From positions 1 to 40,177 of the forward strand of contig CAJXMG010000025.1 of NCBI GenBank assembly GCA_913056395.1: a DNA stretch of 40,177 nucleotides, read 5' to 3'. Positions 32,357 to 39,947 of the stretch are shown one piece after another. Position 1 is the first letter of the stretch. Each line of letters starts with the position of its first letter. Source of the DNA: an uncultured bacterium. Its GTDB lineage: Bacteria > Planctomycetota > UBA8108 > UBA1146. Below the pieces are notes generated by a model. That model worked only from the letters and a program-made list of their open reading frames with translations. It searched no databases and was not told the DNA's origin. A program made the position numbers and the translations under genes.

Positions 32357-32562
32357 TGGGAGCCCTCGTCCCTGTCAGGATTTTGCCGACGATAGAGGTC
32401 CTCAACGATATCTGCATGACGCTGGTGCAGCGTCTCCAGCATCGACTCATATTTCTCTTCCGTCTCCCTGAGTTGTTCTTTCAGACGGGGATAGTCCCGA
32501 TATCTGTGCAAAACCGTATGGGGCCAGGCCAGTAACCTCAGCAGCAAACCCGGTTGACTCAT
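32353..32562 (-). CDS. Small coiled-coil protein (69 aa)
   Basis: The product begins MSQPGLLLRLLAWPHTVLHRYR, an amphipathic membrane-surface type N terminus. It continues as one charged helix with heptad spacing (LKEQLRETEEKYESMLETL) to near the end. I chose ATG 32562 because GGGAGGGG lies about seven bases upstream. It overlaps the following membrane-protein gene by ATGA, and the pair may act as one complex. No function is assigned. Confidence 0.6.
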   Translation of the reverse strand: MSQPGLLLRLLAWPHTVLHRYRDYPRLKEQLRETEEKYESMLETLHQRHADIVEDLYRRQNPDRDEGSQ

Positions 32563-32698
32563 CAACGTCCCCTCCCGTATCGCCTCCGCAGTCAATGTGA
32601 CCCTGACCAGCTGGAGAAACACCTGTTTCAAGGTGGCTCGTTATCGTACCCCCGAGGGATGGTATTCAGGCCTTCCTTCAGGACGATCTTTCAGGTTT

Positions 32699-32730
32699 CA
32701 GAAGATCCCTTCTGAGGCCGCACTATGATT
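32699..32730 (+). promoter_or_regulatory. Dyad and -10-like box before the ankyrin gene
   Basis: CAGAAG and CTTCTG (32699-32714) flank a four-base centre, and TATGAT, a good -10 box, follows at 32725-32730. No convincing -35 is seen, so a regulator bound at the dyad is possible. The ankyrin gene starts 30 bases later. Confidence 0.4.
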
Positions 32731-32759
32731 TTCACAAAATAGCCCTACAAGGACAAAGA

Positions 32760-33461
32760 ATGCTCCAAAGCGACTGGAAAGACGAATATCTCTGGGATCT
32801 GGATTCCGCTCGCACCTATTGCGAAAGTGGAAATCCGATCAATTCCCGGAATGCTGACGGCATGACCCCGTTGATGCTGGCCGCAGGAAGCGGGGCAGAT
32901 CTGGAGATCATCCAATTACTCGTCAACCATGGTGCTGACCTTCGCAGCCGAGACGACGAAGGCTGGACCCCACTGATGCTGGCTTCAGTCCTCACCCCCT
33001 CATTGGAAAACATTCGCTATCTGATCGAACAGGGTTCCGAACTGGAAGCCCGCGATTATCAGGGGTGGACCATCTTCATACGAACAGTCCGCGACAACCC
33101 GGCGGTGGAAGTCACCCGATTGCTCATCGAGTGTGGAGCACGAGTAGACTTGTGCGCCCGAGACGGACTCAGCCCGATGATGATCGCAGCAGCGCAAAAT
33201 CCGAATCCCCAGGTCACCCAACTTCTTTTTGAGAAGGGTGGAGATCCTTACTCCCCCAAAAGGGATGGCTGGACCGTGCTGATGCTTGCGGCGGGTTACA
33301 ATGCAAACCCGCAAGTGCTCGACACGGTTCTCGATATGGGTGTCGATGTCCACGCCAGAGATCACGAAGGCCGTCGAGCCATGGACTTTGCCCGTCTCAA
33401 CCGGTCGATTCACTCGAGCCCGGCATACATCCGACTGCAGCAACTCTCTTCACTTCAGTAA
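32760..33461 (+). CDS. Ankyrin-repeat protein (233 aa)
   Basis: The product is made of about six ankyrin repeats from residue 30 to 225: GMTPLMLAAGSGADLEIIQLL, GWTPLMLAS, GWTIFIRTV, GLSPMMIAAAQ, GWTVLMLAAGY and a final GRRAMDFAR. There is no signal peptide or membrane helix, so it is a cytoplasmic binding protein of unknown partner. Its ATG is preceded by AAGGACA. It converges with the DUF418 gene, eight bases apart. Bacterial ankyrin proteins often neighbour enzymes or effector-type genes they regulate; here the neighbours give no clear partner. An ankyrin gene remnant lies about 1.4 kb upstream. Confidence 0.9.
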   Translation: MLQSDWKDEYLWDLDSARTYCESGNPINSRNADGMTPLMLAAGSGADLEIIQLLVNHGADLRSRDDEGWTPLMLASVLTPSLENIRYLIEQGSELEARDYQGWTIFIRTVRDNPAVEVTRLLIECGARVDLCARDGLSPMMIAAAQNPNPQVTQLLFEKGGDPYSPKRDGWTVLMLAAGYNANPQVLDTVLDMGVDVHARDHEGRRAMDFARLNRSIHSSPAYIRLQQLSSLQ

Positions 33462-33469
33462 TACCAGCC

Positions 33470-34711
33470 TCATGCAGTTTTGCGTATCGGCAGAACCTTG
33501 CCGTAGGTCAGGCAGCGCCACAGCCATTCCAGAGGGCCAAAACTGAAGCGGGAGAGCCACAGGGGTGCCAACGTCAACATGACGGCCCAGACCCCCAAAA
33601 CCACGCCAGCCTGACCCAAACGGGATGTTTCGCCAAACCAGCCGAGACCTGTTCCGCGAAACACGAAGATGGCCAGAAGTGTCTGCAGAATGTAGAGAGT
33701 GAAGGCCATGCGACCACATGCCATGAGGCGGTTCTTCAATCCCTTCAGAACGGGAGTGCCAAACCACAACAGGATCGCTCCGATGTAGGCCAGGGCGAGG
33801 GCAAGGCTGCCCCAGTAGTTCCATTGGGCTAACAGGAAGAAGCTGGTTTCCACGGGACCGAAACCGATCTGTTCATTCTCCCACACCCCCCAGGCCACCA
33901 TCGCCAAACCGATGAGTCCGCCAAGAATAAACAGATTTTTGGCGGTCTGTTTCGCTCCCCTGCCGAGAAGAAAACCGGATTTGAAAAGAGCCATTCCCAA
34001 AAGCATCAACCCGGTGACCCGCCAGACAATCGATTGGGGGAGATACACCAGCTGCATCAACCAGGAGTCCTCACTCATCTTCGGCTGCCATTGGGTGAAG
34101 GTCCCTTGGTGGATCGCCACTGCCTCAGCGATGGCCTCTTCGCCGGGATTCCAGAAATCCAACATCTCCTGCTGCTCTGCCGCAGGCCACTCCTGAAAGG
34201 TCAGTCCACCGGAAACAGAAATGAGTGAGCCGACCAGAAGCAATCCAAAGGACCAGCGCAGCAGTGCTTTCGCGGAAAGCCTGCGGAAGGGATACATCAA
34301 CAGTGCACAGACTCCATAACTGAAAAGGATGTCCCCGCTCCAGAGAAGATGGGCATGAAGAAAACCAAACAATATGAGCAGGCCATTTCTGCGAAGATGC
34401 CCCCAGAAGGGAGACCGCTCCCGTTTCACCGCACGCTCGGTGAAGAGCACGATCCCTGCCCCGAAAAGGATGGAAAAGATGGCCATGAACTTGCTGTCGA
34501 AGAAAAGATGACTGACCAGCCAGACTCCGTAGTTCCCGCCATTCAGATCTCCATAGGCGGTCGGATTGAAATAGGCTGCTTCGGGCATGGCAAAGGCCTG
34601 GATATTCATGACGAAGATCCCGAGTACCGCACACCCACGGATCAGATCGAGTGATTCCCAGCGCTCCCCTTTGGGAATCGACGGCAACGATTCGGAGTCC
34701 TTCGAATTCAT
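33470..34711 (-). CDS. DUF418 family membrane protein (YeiB-like)
   Basis: The 413-residue product has about nine or ten transmembrane helices. The N terminus RWESLDLIRGCAVLGIFVMNI is the hallmark of the DUF418/YeiB family. The middle has DSKFMAIFSILFGAGIVLF, and the C-terminal DUF418 domain has CGRMAFTLYILQTLLA and GPLEWLWRCLTYGK. Family members are inner-membrane proteins of unknown transport or acyl-transfer role. ATG 34711 has GGGGGAAG just upstream; a longer frame to 34927 adds 72 cysteine- and arginine-rich residues and is unlikely. It is divergent from the GT-C-like gene, with a bulged hairpin in between. Confidence 0.9.
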   Translation of the reverse strand: MNSKDSESLPSIPKGERWESLDLIRGCAVLGIFVMNIQAFAMPEAAYFNPTAYGDLNGGNYGVWLVSHLFFDSKFMAIFSILFGAGIVLFTERAVKRERSPFWGHLRRNGLLILFGFLHAHLLWSGDILFSYGVCALLMYPFRRLSAKALLRWSFGLLLVGSLISVSGGLTFQEWPAAEQQEMLDFWNPGEEAIAEAVAIHQGTFTQWQPKMSEDSWLMQLVYLPQSIVWRVTGLMLLGMALFKSGFLLGRGAKQTAKNLFILGGLIGLAMVAWGVWENEQIGFGPVETSFFLLAQWNYWGSLALALAYIGAILLWFGTPVLKGLKNRLMACGRMAFTLYILQTLLAIFVFRGTGLGWFGETSRLGQAGVVLGVWAVMLTLAPLWLSRFSFGPLEWLWRCLTYGKVLPIRKTA

Positions 34712-34742
34712 TCTTCCCCCATCCGAAAATGCTCTCAAAACT

Positions 34743-34773
34743 GAATCAGGGCCTGCCCTTTGGCCGCTGATTC
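34743..34773. promoter_or_regulatory. Hairpin/dyad in the divergent DUF418/GT-C region
   Basis: GAATCAG (34743-34749) pairs with CTGATTC (34767-34773), and inside it GGCC pairs with GGCC, leaving one bulged G and an eight-base loop. It lies midway between the two divergent starts. It could be a shared operator or leader hairpin. Confidence 0.4.
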
Positions 34774-34830
34774 GTACACAATAGTCCGCCATTGGGGAGA
34801 GTTCACCCCGGCAGTTGTGAAACAGGGAGC

Positions 34831-36393
34831 ATGGCCGAAAAAGAGAAACACCCCGGAACACTCCCCGCAGGCGATTCTCGCCTGCTGGCCCGATTCTCAC
34901 TGGCTCTCGCCCTGCTGATCCCCGCACTGATCGCTGCGCATCCGCTTGCCAACAACGATTTGCCGATGCATCTGGCGGTCGGCAACTGGATCTTCGAAAA
35001 CGGACAGGTCCCGAAGAGCGACCCCTTCTCGGCGACGGGTCACGGAGGCCTCTGGGTCGCCCATGAATGGCTGGCTGCCACTCTTTTCAAATCGGTCGAA
35101 TCTCTCGGTCACCCAAACTTTCTCATCGCTCTCGCCGTGCTGCTCTCTGCCTCTCTCGGCGGACTTCTGGAGTTGATCCAACGCAGTTTTGGTGTTCCCG
35201 CCTTCTGGCGACTGCTGTTGCTGGTGCCGGTTTGGCTGGCGGTGGGACGGCGGCTGATGCTCAGGCCCCACCTTCTTGCGTTGAACCTGGTGCTTTTGGT
35301 CTGGTGGATCACACGACATGGACGTCAATCGCCCCGCTGGCTATGGGTTCTGATTCCGGTGATGACCCTGTGGGCCAATTTGCATGGGTCATTCCTGTTG
35401 GGGATCGCCTACATCATGGGTGACCTGTGCATCTTCAGTCAGGGACATACCCTGCCGCGGAAGCAACGCTTCATGATTGCGGGCGGTTGCCTTCTGGCCA
35501 CGCTCATCAATCCCCATGGAGCGGCCCTCTACCTGTTCCCCTTCCAGCTCGCCCTCGATCCGGTTTTTACCGCCGGAGTCTTTGAGTGGCTACCCCCATG
35601 GACCGCCCCCGGATTCATGACAACCCCTGCGGCGATCAGCGGCATCGTGCTCGTCTCTCTGGCAGTGCTGGGAAGTGTCCTGCAGGGTTGGGGAACGGAA
35701 ATCAGCGGCCTGCGCGGACTGCTGAAGCGACCTGGTTTTGCCCTTTCCCTTTTGGCAGCCGTGACCGCAACCCTTCTCGCCTCACGCCAGTTGAGACATC
35801 TGGCTCTGGCTTCCCTGCTTTGGGCTCCGTTGATCGGGGTCCTTTGGGCCACTCTGAAGTGGAGAATCTCCCCCTCTCTCCAGAAGGCAGCGCTGGCATT
35901 CCCGGTAGCTCTGGTTCTACTCCTCAGCTTTCAGGGCTACCCCGCCGGCATCGATGCCCAGGGGCAATGGCGCTGGCGATCCATTGGCAGTGGCTGGTCA
36001 CCCCAAACTCCGGTCATCCCCATCGATACCCTCGTCAATCAATGGGAAGTCTCAGGTGTCCTCCTGTGTGAATATGAATTTGGCGGATTTGCCAGTTACA
36101 TCTCTGGTGGGAAACTGCGACCGACGATGGATTCCCGCAACACGGTCTATACCCCCGATTTTTTCCTCGCGCACGAAGTGGCATTACGCGGTGAAAATGA
36201 GGAACTCCGGAAAACACTGACAGAGGAAGCCTCAGCAATTCTGGTTCATCCCGGAAAACCCGGACGGCGATCATTGGAATTAATTTTGAAACGCTCTCCG
36301 GAGTGGGCGCTGATCAGCTGGTCTGATTCGCTATCTCTGTGGGTCAAAAGGGTTGCAGTCCCCACCAAATATCGATCGGTCTTGCCCAAGTAG
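34831..36393 (+). CDS. GT-C-like multi-pass membrane glycosyltransferase family protein
   Basis: The product of about 520 residues has a dozen hydrophobic helices and a C-terminal soluble domain. Near the N terminus NNDLPMHLAVGNWIFENG, then PFSATGHGGLWVAHEWLAATLF, match the first luminal loop of bacterial GT-C-like proteins, where the Asp is the candidate catalytic residue. WANLHGSFLLGIAY and INPHGAALYLFPFQLA are also typical. The C-terminal EYEFGGFASYISGG and MDSRNTVY segments recur in the same group. ATG 34831 is the likelier start, although its AGGGAG is very close; a TTG at 34792 is possible. The lipid-linked sugar donor is unknown. It converges with the FkbM gene. Confidence 0.7.
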   Translation: MAEKEKHPGTLPAGDSRLLARFSLALALLIPALIAAHPLANNDLPMHLAVGNWIFENGQVPKSDPFSATGHGGLWVAHEWLAATLFKSVESLGHPNFLIALAVLLSASLGGLLELIQRSFGVPAFWRLLLLVPVWLAVGRRLMLRPHLLALNLVLLVWWITRHGRQSPRWLWVLIPVMTLWANLHGSFLLGIAYIMGDLCIFSQGHTLPRKQRFMIAGGCLLATLINPHGAALYLFPFQLALDPVFTAGVFEWLPPWTAPGFMTTPAAISGIVLVSLAVLGSVLQGWGTEISGLRGLLKRPGFALSLLAAVTATLLASRQLRHLALASLLWAPLIGVLWATLKWRISPSLQKAALAFPVALVLLLSFQGYPAGIDAQGQWRWRSIGSGWSPQTPVIPIDTLVNQWEVSGVLLCEYEFGGFASYISGGKLRPTMDSRNTVYTPDFFLAHEVALRGENEELRKTLTEEASAILVHPGKPGRRSLELILKRSPEWALISWSDSLSLWVKRVAVPTKYRSVLPK

Positions 36394-36424
36394 TCTCAAC
36401 AGTCATCAGCAGGGATACTCTGGG

Positions 36425-37198
36425 CTATCCGCAGACAGCCTCACCTTCCCTGACCGACAAAAACTTTTCTCCGGCACATTTGATCAGGGTTCTCTCTTTG
36501 GAATATTCGAAAAAGAGGTCACTGCACCCGGAGATGATCCGGTCATGAAGTTCTGCGTATACAACTCCCACCTGATTCAGTGATTCGCGATCGTGGGAAA
36601 ACAGATCGTATTCTCCACCTTCGATATCCAGTTTCAGAATACCGATTTCCGAAGGTTCCAGCCCCAGAGATCCCAGAGTGACCGCCGGAACCGAGTGCAT
36701 CGTGGGAGCATCTGCGTTATCGAGAGGGCGCTCAACAGCGGTGAAGCCCCATTCACCGGTTCCCCGATTTTTCAAGTGGACCGGTCCCTTGTCCCGACCA
36801 ACCAATGCCCCATGAACGATGCGAAGGTGTTTCATCGTCGACAAATTTTTCTTCAACAGATCCAGATTCTCAAGTGCGGGTTCAATGACGACGATCTGTG
36901 CTTCTGGAAAAAGTCTTCTGAGTGCGAGTGCAGAAAGGCCGGTATATCCTCCCGCATCTACGATGACACCGTCGTAATCTGCGGGACAGGCTCTGCGAAG
37001 AATCTCAAACTCACCATACAGACACCCCAGTGCAACATAGAGATCAGGGCTCCCTTTGCGAATCCACACCGGGAACCCATTGATGCGAATCTGGATCAAC
37101 TGCCCCTTGCTTGTAATGAAATATCGGGCCCAATCCTTGAGGCTGATACTTTTTTGCAAGATGTAGTTTTTGAAAACCTGCAGAATCACCCGGATCAC
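36425..37198 (-). CDS. FkbM family SAM-dependent methyltransferase
   Basis: The 257-residue product has the SAM-binding motif IVDAGGYTGLSALALRRLFP, then IVVIEPALENLDLLKKNL and GILKLDIEGGEYDLF, the pattern of FkbM O-methyltransferases that modify polysaccharides, lipids or antibiotics. The N-terminal 60 residues are amphipathic. The GTG at 37198 has AAGGGGAG five bases upstream. It converges with the GT-C-like gene and lies 66 bases downstream of a lipoprotein gene on the same strand. Together they suggest envelope glycan work, but no acceptor can be named. Confidence 0.88.
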   Translation of the reverse strand: MIRVILQVFKNYILQKSISLKDWARYFITSKGQLIQIRINGFPVWIRKGSPDLYVALGCLYGEFEILRRACPADYDGVIVDAGGYTGLSALALRRLFPEAQIVVIEPALENLDLLKKNLSTMKHLRIVHGALVGRDKGPVHLKNRGTGEWGFTAVERPLDNADAPTMHSVPAVTLGSLGLEPSEIGILKLDIEGGEYDLFSHDRESLNQVGVVYAELHDRIISGCSDLFFEYSKERTLIKCAGEKFLSVREGEAVCG

Positions 37199-37264
37199 CG
37201 GTTGCTCCCCTTACCAAGAATGCAAGGCTCGAATCAACTCGCCAAGTCTATCAAGACCGAAACT

Positions 37265-37588
37265 CTAATCTTTGGCTTCACTTTTATAGACCATTACACC
37301 ATCGACATAGATCTCAACTTCTTCATTGGTGTATTCGTACCTGACCTGTTGCGTCCCCTCTCTCTGGGTATAGCGGATCACTTTCCCATCCAGCTTCAGG
37401 ATCCCTTTTTCCTCCAAATCCCCTTTTTCGATGGACAGGACTCGGCCCCTCCCCAGATTTTGCTTCCAGGCTGGATGACCCGGGCCGATTCCCACAGTTC
37501 CAAAACCCTTGGAATGCAGTTCTGCATTGCAGGAACACAAAAACAGCAGACCCAACAGCAAAAAAATTCTCAATCCTTCAGACTTCAT
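37265..37588 (-). CDS. Small lipoprotein of unknown function
   Basis: The 107-residue product has a classic signal peptide (basic start, LLLGLLFL core) and a lipobox ending at Cys20 in LCSC. The mature part of about 87 residues is predicted beta-rich, with KGILKLDGKVIRYTQREG and EVEIYVDGVMVYKSEAKD, like a small secreted beta sandwich. I recognise no family. No strong ribosome site is seen. It precedes the FkbM gene by 66 bases on the same strand. Confidence 0.7.
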   Translation of the reverse strand: MKSEGLRIFLLLGLLFLCSCNAELHSKGFGTVGIGPGHPAWKQNLGRGRVLSIEKGDLEEKGILKLDGKVIRYTQREGTQQVRYEYTNEEVEIYVDGVMVYKSEAKD

Positions 37589-37652
37589 CCCCGACTCCTG
37601 ATCTGCGGGCCTGGCAACCGGGAGAGATGATAACAGGGCGAAATCGTGAAGG

Positions 37653-38552
37653 CTAATCGGTCACCGATCCGGAAGGGGATGAACCGGAGGAACCCTTGAG
37701 GGGCAGGTATCCTTCCGCATCGCGCCCTGAACCCTTCGCGCTGCGCAGGGCTTCACTCGCCTCGCCCACCAGATCCTGAATCGTTCGGCCTTGCCCCGGG
37801 TAGCCGCTGATTCCAATCGAGATACTGGTTTGAACCCCGGTTCCATCACCGAGAATCACCGACTTTTCACGGACATCCTTGCGCAGCCTTCGGGTCAGGA
37901 TCAGGGCATCCTCGGGGGCAGTTTCCGGCAGGACCATCAGCCACTCGTCTCCACCCCAGCGACCGAGGGTATCGGTCTCACGAATGGCGGACTGGAGTCG
38001 GCGAGAGATCTCCTGCAGGACCATGTCACCGGCGATGTGCCCATGGCCATCATTGATGGATTTGAAAAGATCGAGATCGATGAGCAGAACCGTAAAACGG
38101 CCGCCATATCGACGGGCCCGTTTCAGCTCACGGCGCAGGATGTCATCCAGCTGACGGCGATTCGGTAGCTGGGTCAGGGGATCGAGGGTGACCTGCTTCA
38201 TCATGTCGGTGAGAGGCTTGCGGGAGATCAGTCGCGGGGCTTCCAGAACCTGCCGGTCATGAATGAGGTAATCGGCCGCAGCCACCCGCACCCCCACCGG
38301 ACGACCGAGAGCGCGCTCCATCTCCTTCTTGTGCTGGACGATGCCGCGCCAAAGATCCTTGGCCCGCTCCGGGTCATGACGCTCATGGGTGAGCAGTTCG
38401 ATCAGATCAGCATGATAGTCCTGATTCAGCGGCCCCAGCAGTCGGGAGAGAGTCTCCAGACGGGTATCATCGAGGGTCTGGTCTCCGGCGAGGAGCGCCA
38501 GAATATCGACCCCCTGGGCTTCCATATCGCGGAACCGTTGCAGATAGGACAT
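37653..38552 (-). CDS. Diguanylate cyclase (GGDEF domain)
   Basis: The 299-residue product makes cyclic di-GMP if active. Residues 1-120 are helical, with no membrane helix and no recognised sensor domain; 121-285 form a GGDEF domain starting DPLTQLPNRRQL. The signature reads GGDEW (200-204), with Trp instead of Phe, a tolerated change in some cyclases. RETD (191-194) lies five residues upstream as an allosteric I-site, so feedback inhibition by c-di-GMP is expected. ATG 38552 has GGAGG seven bases upstream, but that site is buried in a terminator-like hairpin. It lies 69 bases after the receiver gene. The tail is Ser/Gly-rich. Confidence 0.9.
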   Translation of the reverse strand: MSYLQRFRDMEAQGVDILALLAGDQTLDDTRLETLSRLLGPLNQDYHADLIELLTHERHDPERAKDLWRGIVQHKKEMERALGRPVGVRVAAADYLIHDRQVLEAPRLISRKPLTDMMKQVTLDPLTQLPNRRQLDDILRRELKRARRYGGRFTVLLIDLDLFKSINDGHGHIAGDMVLQEISRRLQSAIRETDTLGRWGGDEWLMVLPETAPEDALILTRRLRKDVREKSVILGDGTGVQTSISIGISGYPGQGRTIQDLVGEASEALRSAKGSGRDAEGYLPLKGSSGSSPSGSVTD

Positions 38553-38553
38553 C

Positions 38554-38585
38554 AAAAAACCTCCGGATGCATGCGCACCCGGAGG
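38554..38585 (-). terminator. Terminator-type hairpin that includes the GGDEF ribosome site
   Basis: Read on the minus strand, an 11-base-pair stem (CCTCCGGGTGC with GCATCCGGAGG, one G-U pair) carries a GCAT tetraloop and is followed by six U. The last U is one base before the ATG of the diguanylate cyclase. The GGAGG in the 3' arm is that gene's Shine-Dalgarno, paired to CCTCC in the 5' arm. The element therefore has the form of both an intrinsic terminator and a ribosome-site lock. Confidence 0.8.
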
Positions 38586-38621
38586 CCATTCTATCATTCA
38601 GGTTGGAGGGCGACAGCAGGA

Positions 38622-39005
38622 TCAGCCGCTGACTTCAGCGGTTTCCCGCTCACTCCAGGTATTGACCGTTTCCAGCAACTGGTGCCCGTCCAGATCGACA
38701 TGGACCACTTCCAGCCCCTGACGACTGCGCAGACTGCGACGCAATCCGGTGTTCTCGCTACCGAGAACGATGATCGGCGTATCGAGGCCGCGATCGAGTT
38801 GGAAATCGACCAAATCAAACTCTTCGCTTTTGCAGACGCGGGCATCGACGATGACCAGGTCGTAGTTTCTCTCGATGAGAACTTCCCGGACCAATTCCAT
38901 TTCGGTACAGACGTCGATGTCGTGGCGCTCAAACTCAAAGATGTTGCGAATGGCGTAAGCCGCATCACGGTCGAGTCCGAGGACGAGGATTCTTTGGCGT
39001 TGCAT
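38622..39005 (-). CDS. Stand-alone receiver-like protein, partly degenerate
   Basis: The 127-residue product has the fold pattern of a response-regulator receiver domain: RILVLGLDRDAA (acidic pocket Asp12/Asp14), LVIVDARV with Asp54 at the phosphorylation site, then TPIIVLGS. The usual Lys-Pro near the end is missing: the matching place reads VDLDGHQ. It may therefore be a poor phosphoacceptor or a pseudo-receiver. There is no output domain. ATG 39005 has AAGGGG eight bases upstream. It stands between accD and the GGDEF gene, which suggests a partnership with the cyclase. Confidence 0.75.
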   Translation of the reverse strand: MQRQRILVLGLDRDAAYAIRNIFEFERHDIDVCTEMELVREVLIERNYDLVIVDARVCKSEEFDLVDFQLDRGLDTPIIVLGSENTGLRRSLRSRQGLEVVHVDLDGHQLLETVNTWSERETAEVSG

Positions 39006-39104
39006 GTCGGTTTCCCCTTCTGCTGGCGGGCTTTCTTTGCCCATGCTGATACTTCGGCAGGGAAACCGGGAAACTTGAGAAAAAAGGCGAAAAAGCGTCC
39101 TGAA

Positions 39105-39947
39105 TCAGGCTTCCTGGCAAAAATAGGCCAGAAGCCGGATCAGGGTGCTGCGCATCTCCTGACGATCGACCACCTGATCGATGAAGCCGTGCTCCAGATT
39201 GAACTCGGAGGACTGGAAGCCCTCGGGCAGATCGGTGTTGATAGTCTGCTTGATGACGGTCGGACCGGCGAAGCCTATCAGCGCCTTCGGCTCTGCCAGA
39301 ATCACATCCCCCAGCGCCGCGAAGCTCGCCATCGCGCCACCCATCGTCGGGTTGGTGAGAATGCTGACGAAGAGTCCCCCCGCCTCATGCAATCGCTGGA
39401 TCGCTGCAGAAGTCTTGGCCATCTGCATCAGTGAGAACATACCCTCGTCCATGCGCGCTCCGCCTCCGGATCCGCTGACGAAGATGAAGGGACGCCCCTC
39501 CTCGCGGGCCAGTTCGATGCTTTGGGCGATCTTCTCGCCGACCACCGAACCCATCGAGCCCATCAGGAAACGGGAATCACTGACGCCGATCACCACCGGC
39601 ACTTCGCCGATCTCGGCACGGCCAACGATGCAGGCTTCCTTGAGTCCTGTCTTCTCCCGGGTTTCCCTGACCCGCTCCTCGTAGGAACGGCGGGCGACAA
39701 ATCCCAGAGGATCCGCCGGCGAAAGGTCCGCCAGATACTCGACGAAAGTGTCGGGATCGCAAAGATTGCGAATGCGCTCATCGCTGGTGATGGGAAAGTG
39801 GAAATCACACTCGGGGCAAACATTCCCCCGTTCCACCACCAGATTCTTGTAAATCATTTTGGTACAGCCCGGACATCGGGTCCAAAGACCACTGGGCATG
39901 TCGCGGCGGCGGGAAGGGCGATTCTCCTGGTGTGGGACGTCGTTCAT
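39105..39947 (-). CDS. accD: Acetyl-CoA carboxylase carboxyltransferase subunit beta
   Basis: AccD with AccA transfers carboxyl groups from biotin to acetyl-CoA, the first step of fatty-acid synthesis. The zinc ribbon is intact: Cys25, Cys28, Cys44 and Cys47. The crotonase-like core has FVSGSGGGARMDEGMFSLMQMAKT, PTMGGAMASFA and LIGFAGPTVIKQTI. The C-terminal HGFIDQVVDR motif is typical. Length 280 is normal. The ATG overlaps the rpe stop by four bases (ATGA). accA is not in the window. The next gene, a receiver, follows after 99 bases in which I saw no terminator. Confidence 0.96.
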   Translation of the reverse strand: MNDVPHQENRPSRRRDMPSGLWTRCPGCTKMIYKNLVVERGNVCPECDFHFPITSDERIRNLCDPDTFVEYLADLSPADPLGFVARRSYEERVRETREKTGLKEACIVGRAEIGEVPVVIGVSDSRFLMGSMGSVVGEKIAQSIELAREEGRPFIFVSGSGGGARMDEGMFSLMQMAKTSAAIQRLHEAGGLFVSILTNPTMGGAMASFAALGDVILAEPKALIGFAGPTVIKQTINTDLPEGFQSSEFNLEHGFIDQVVDRQEMRSTLIRLLAYFCQEA

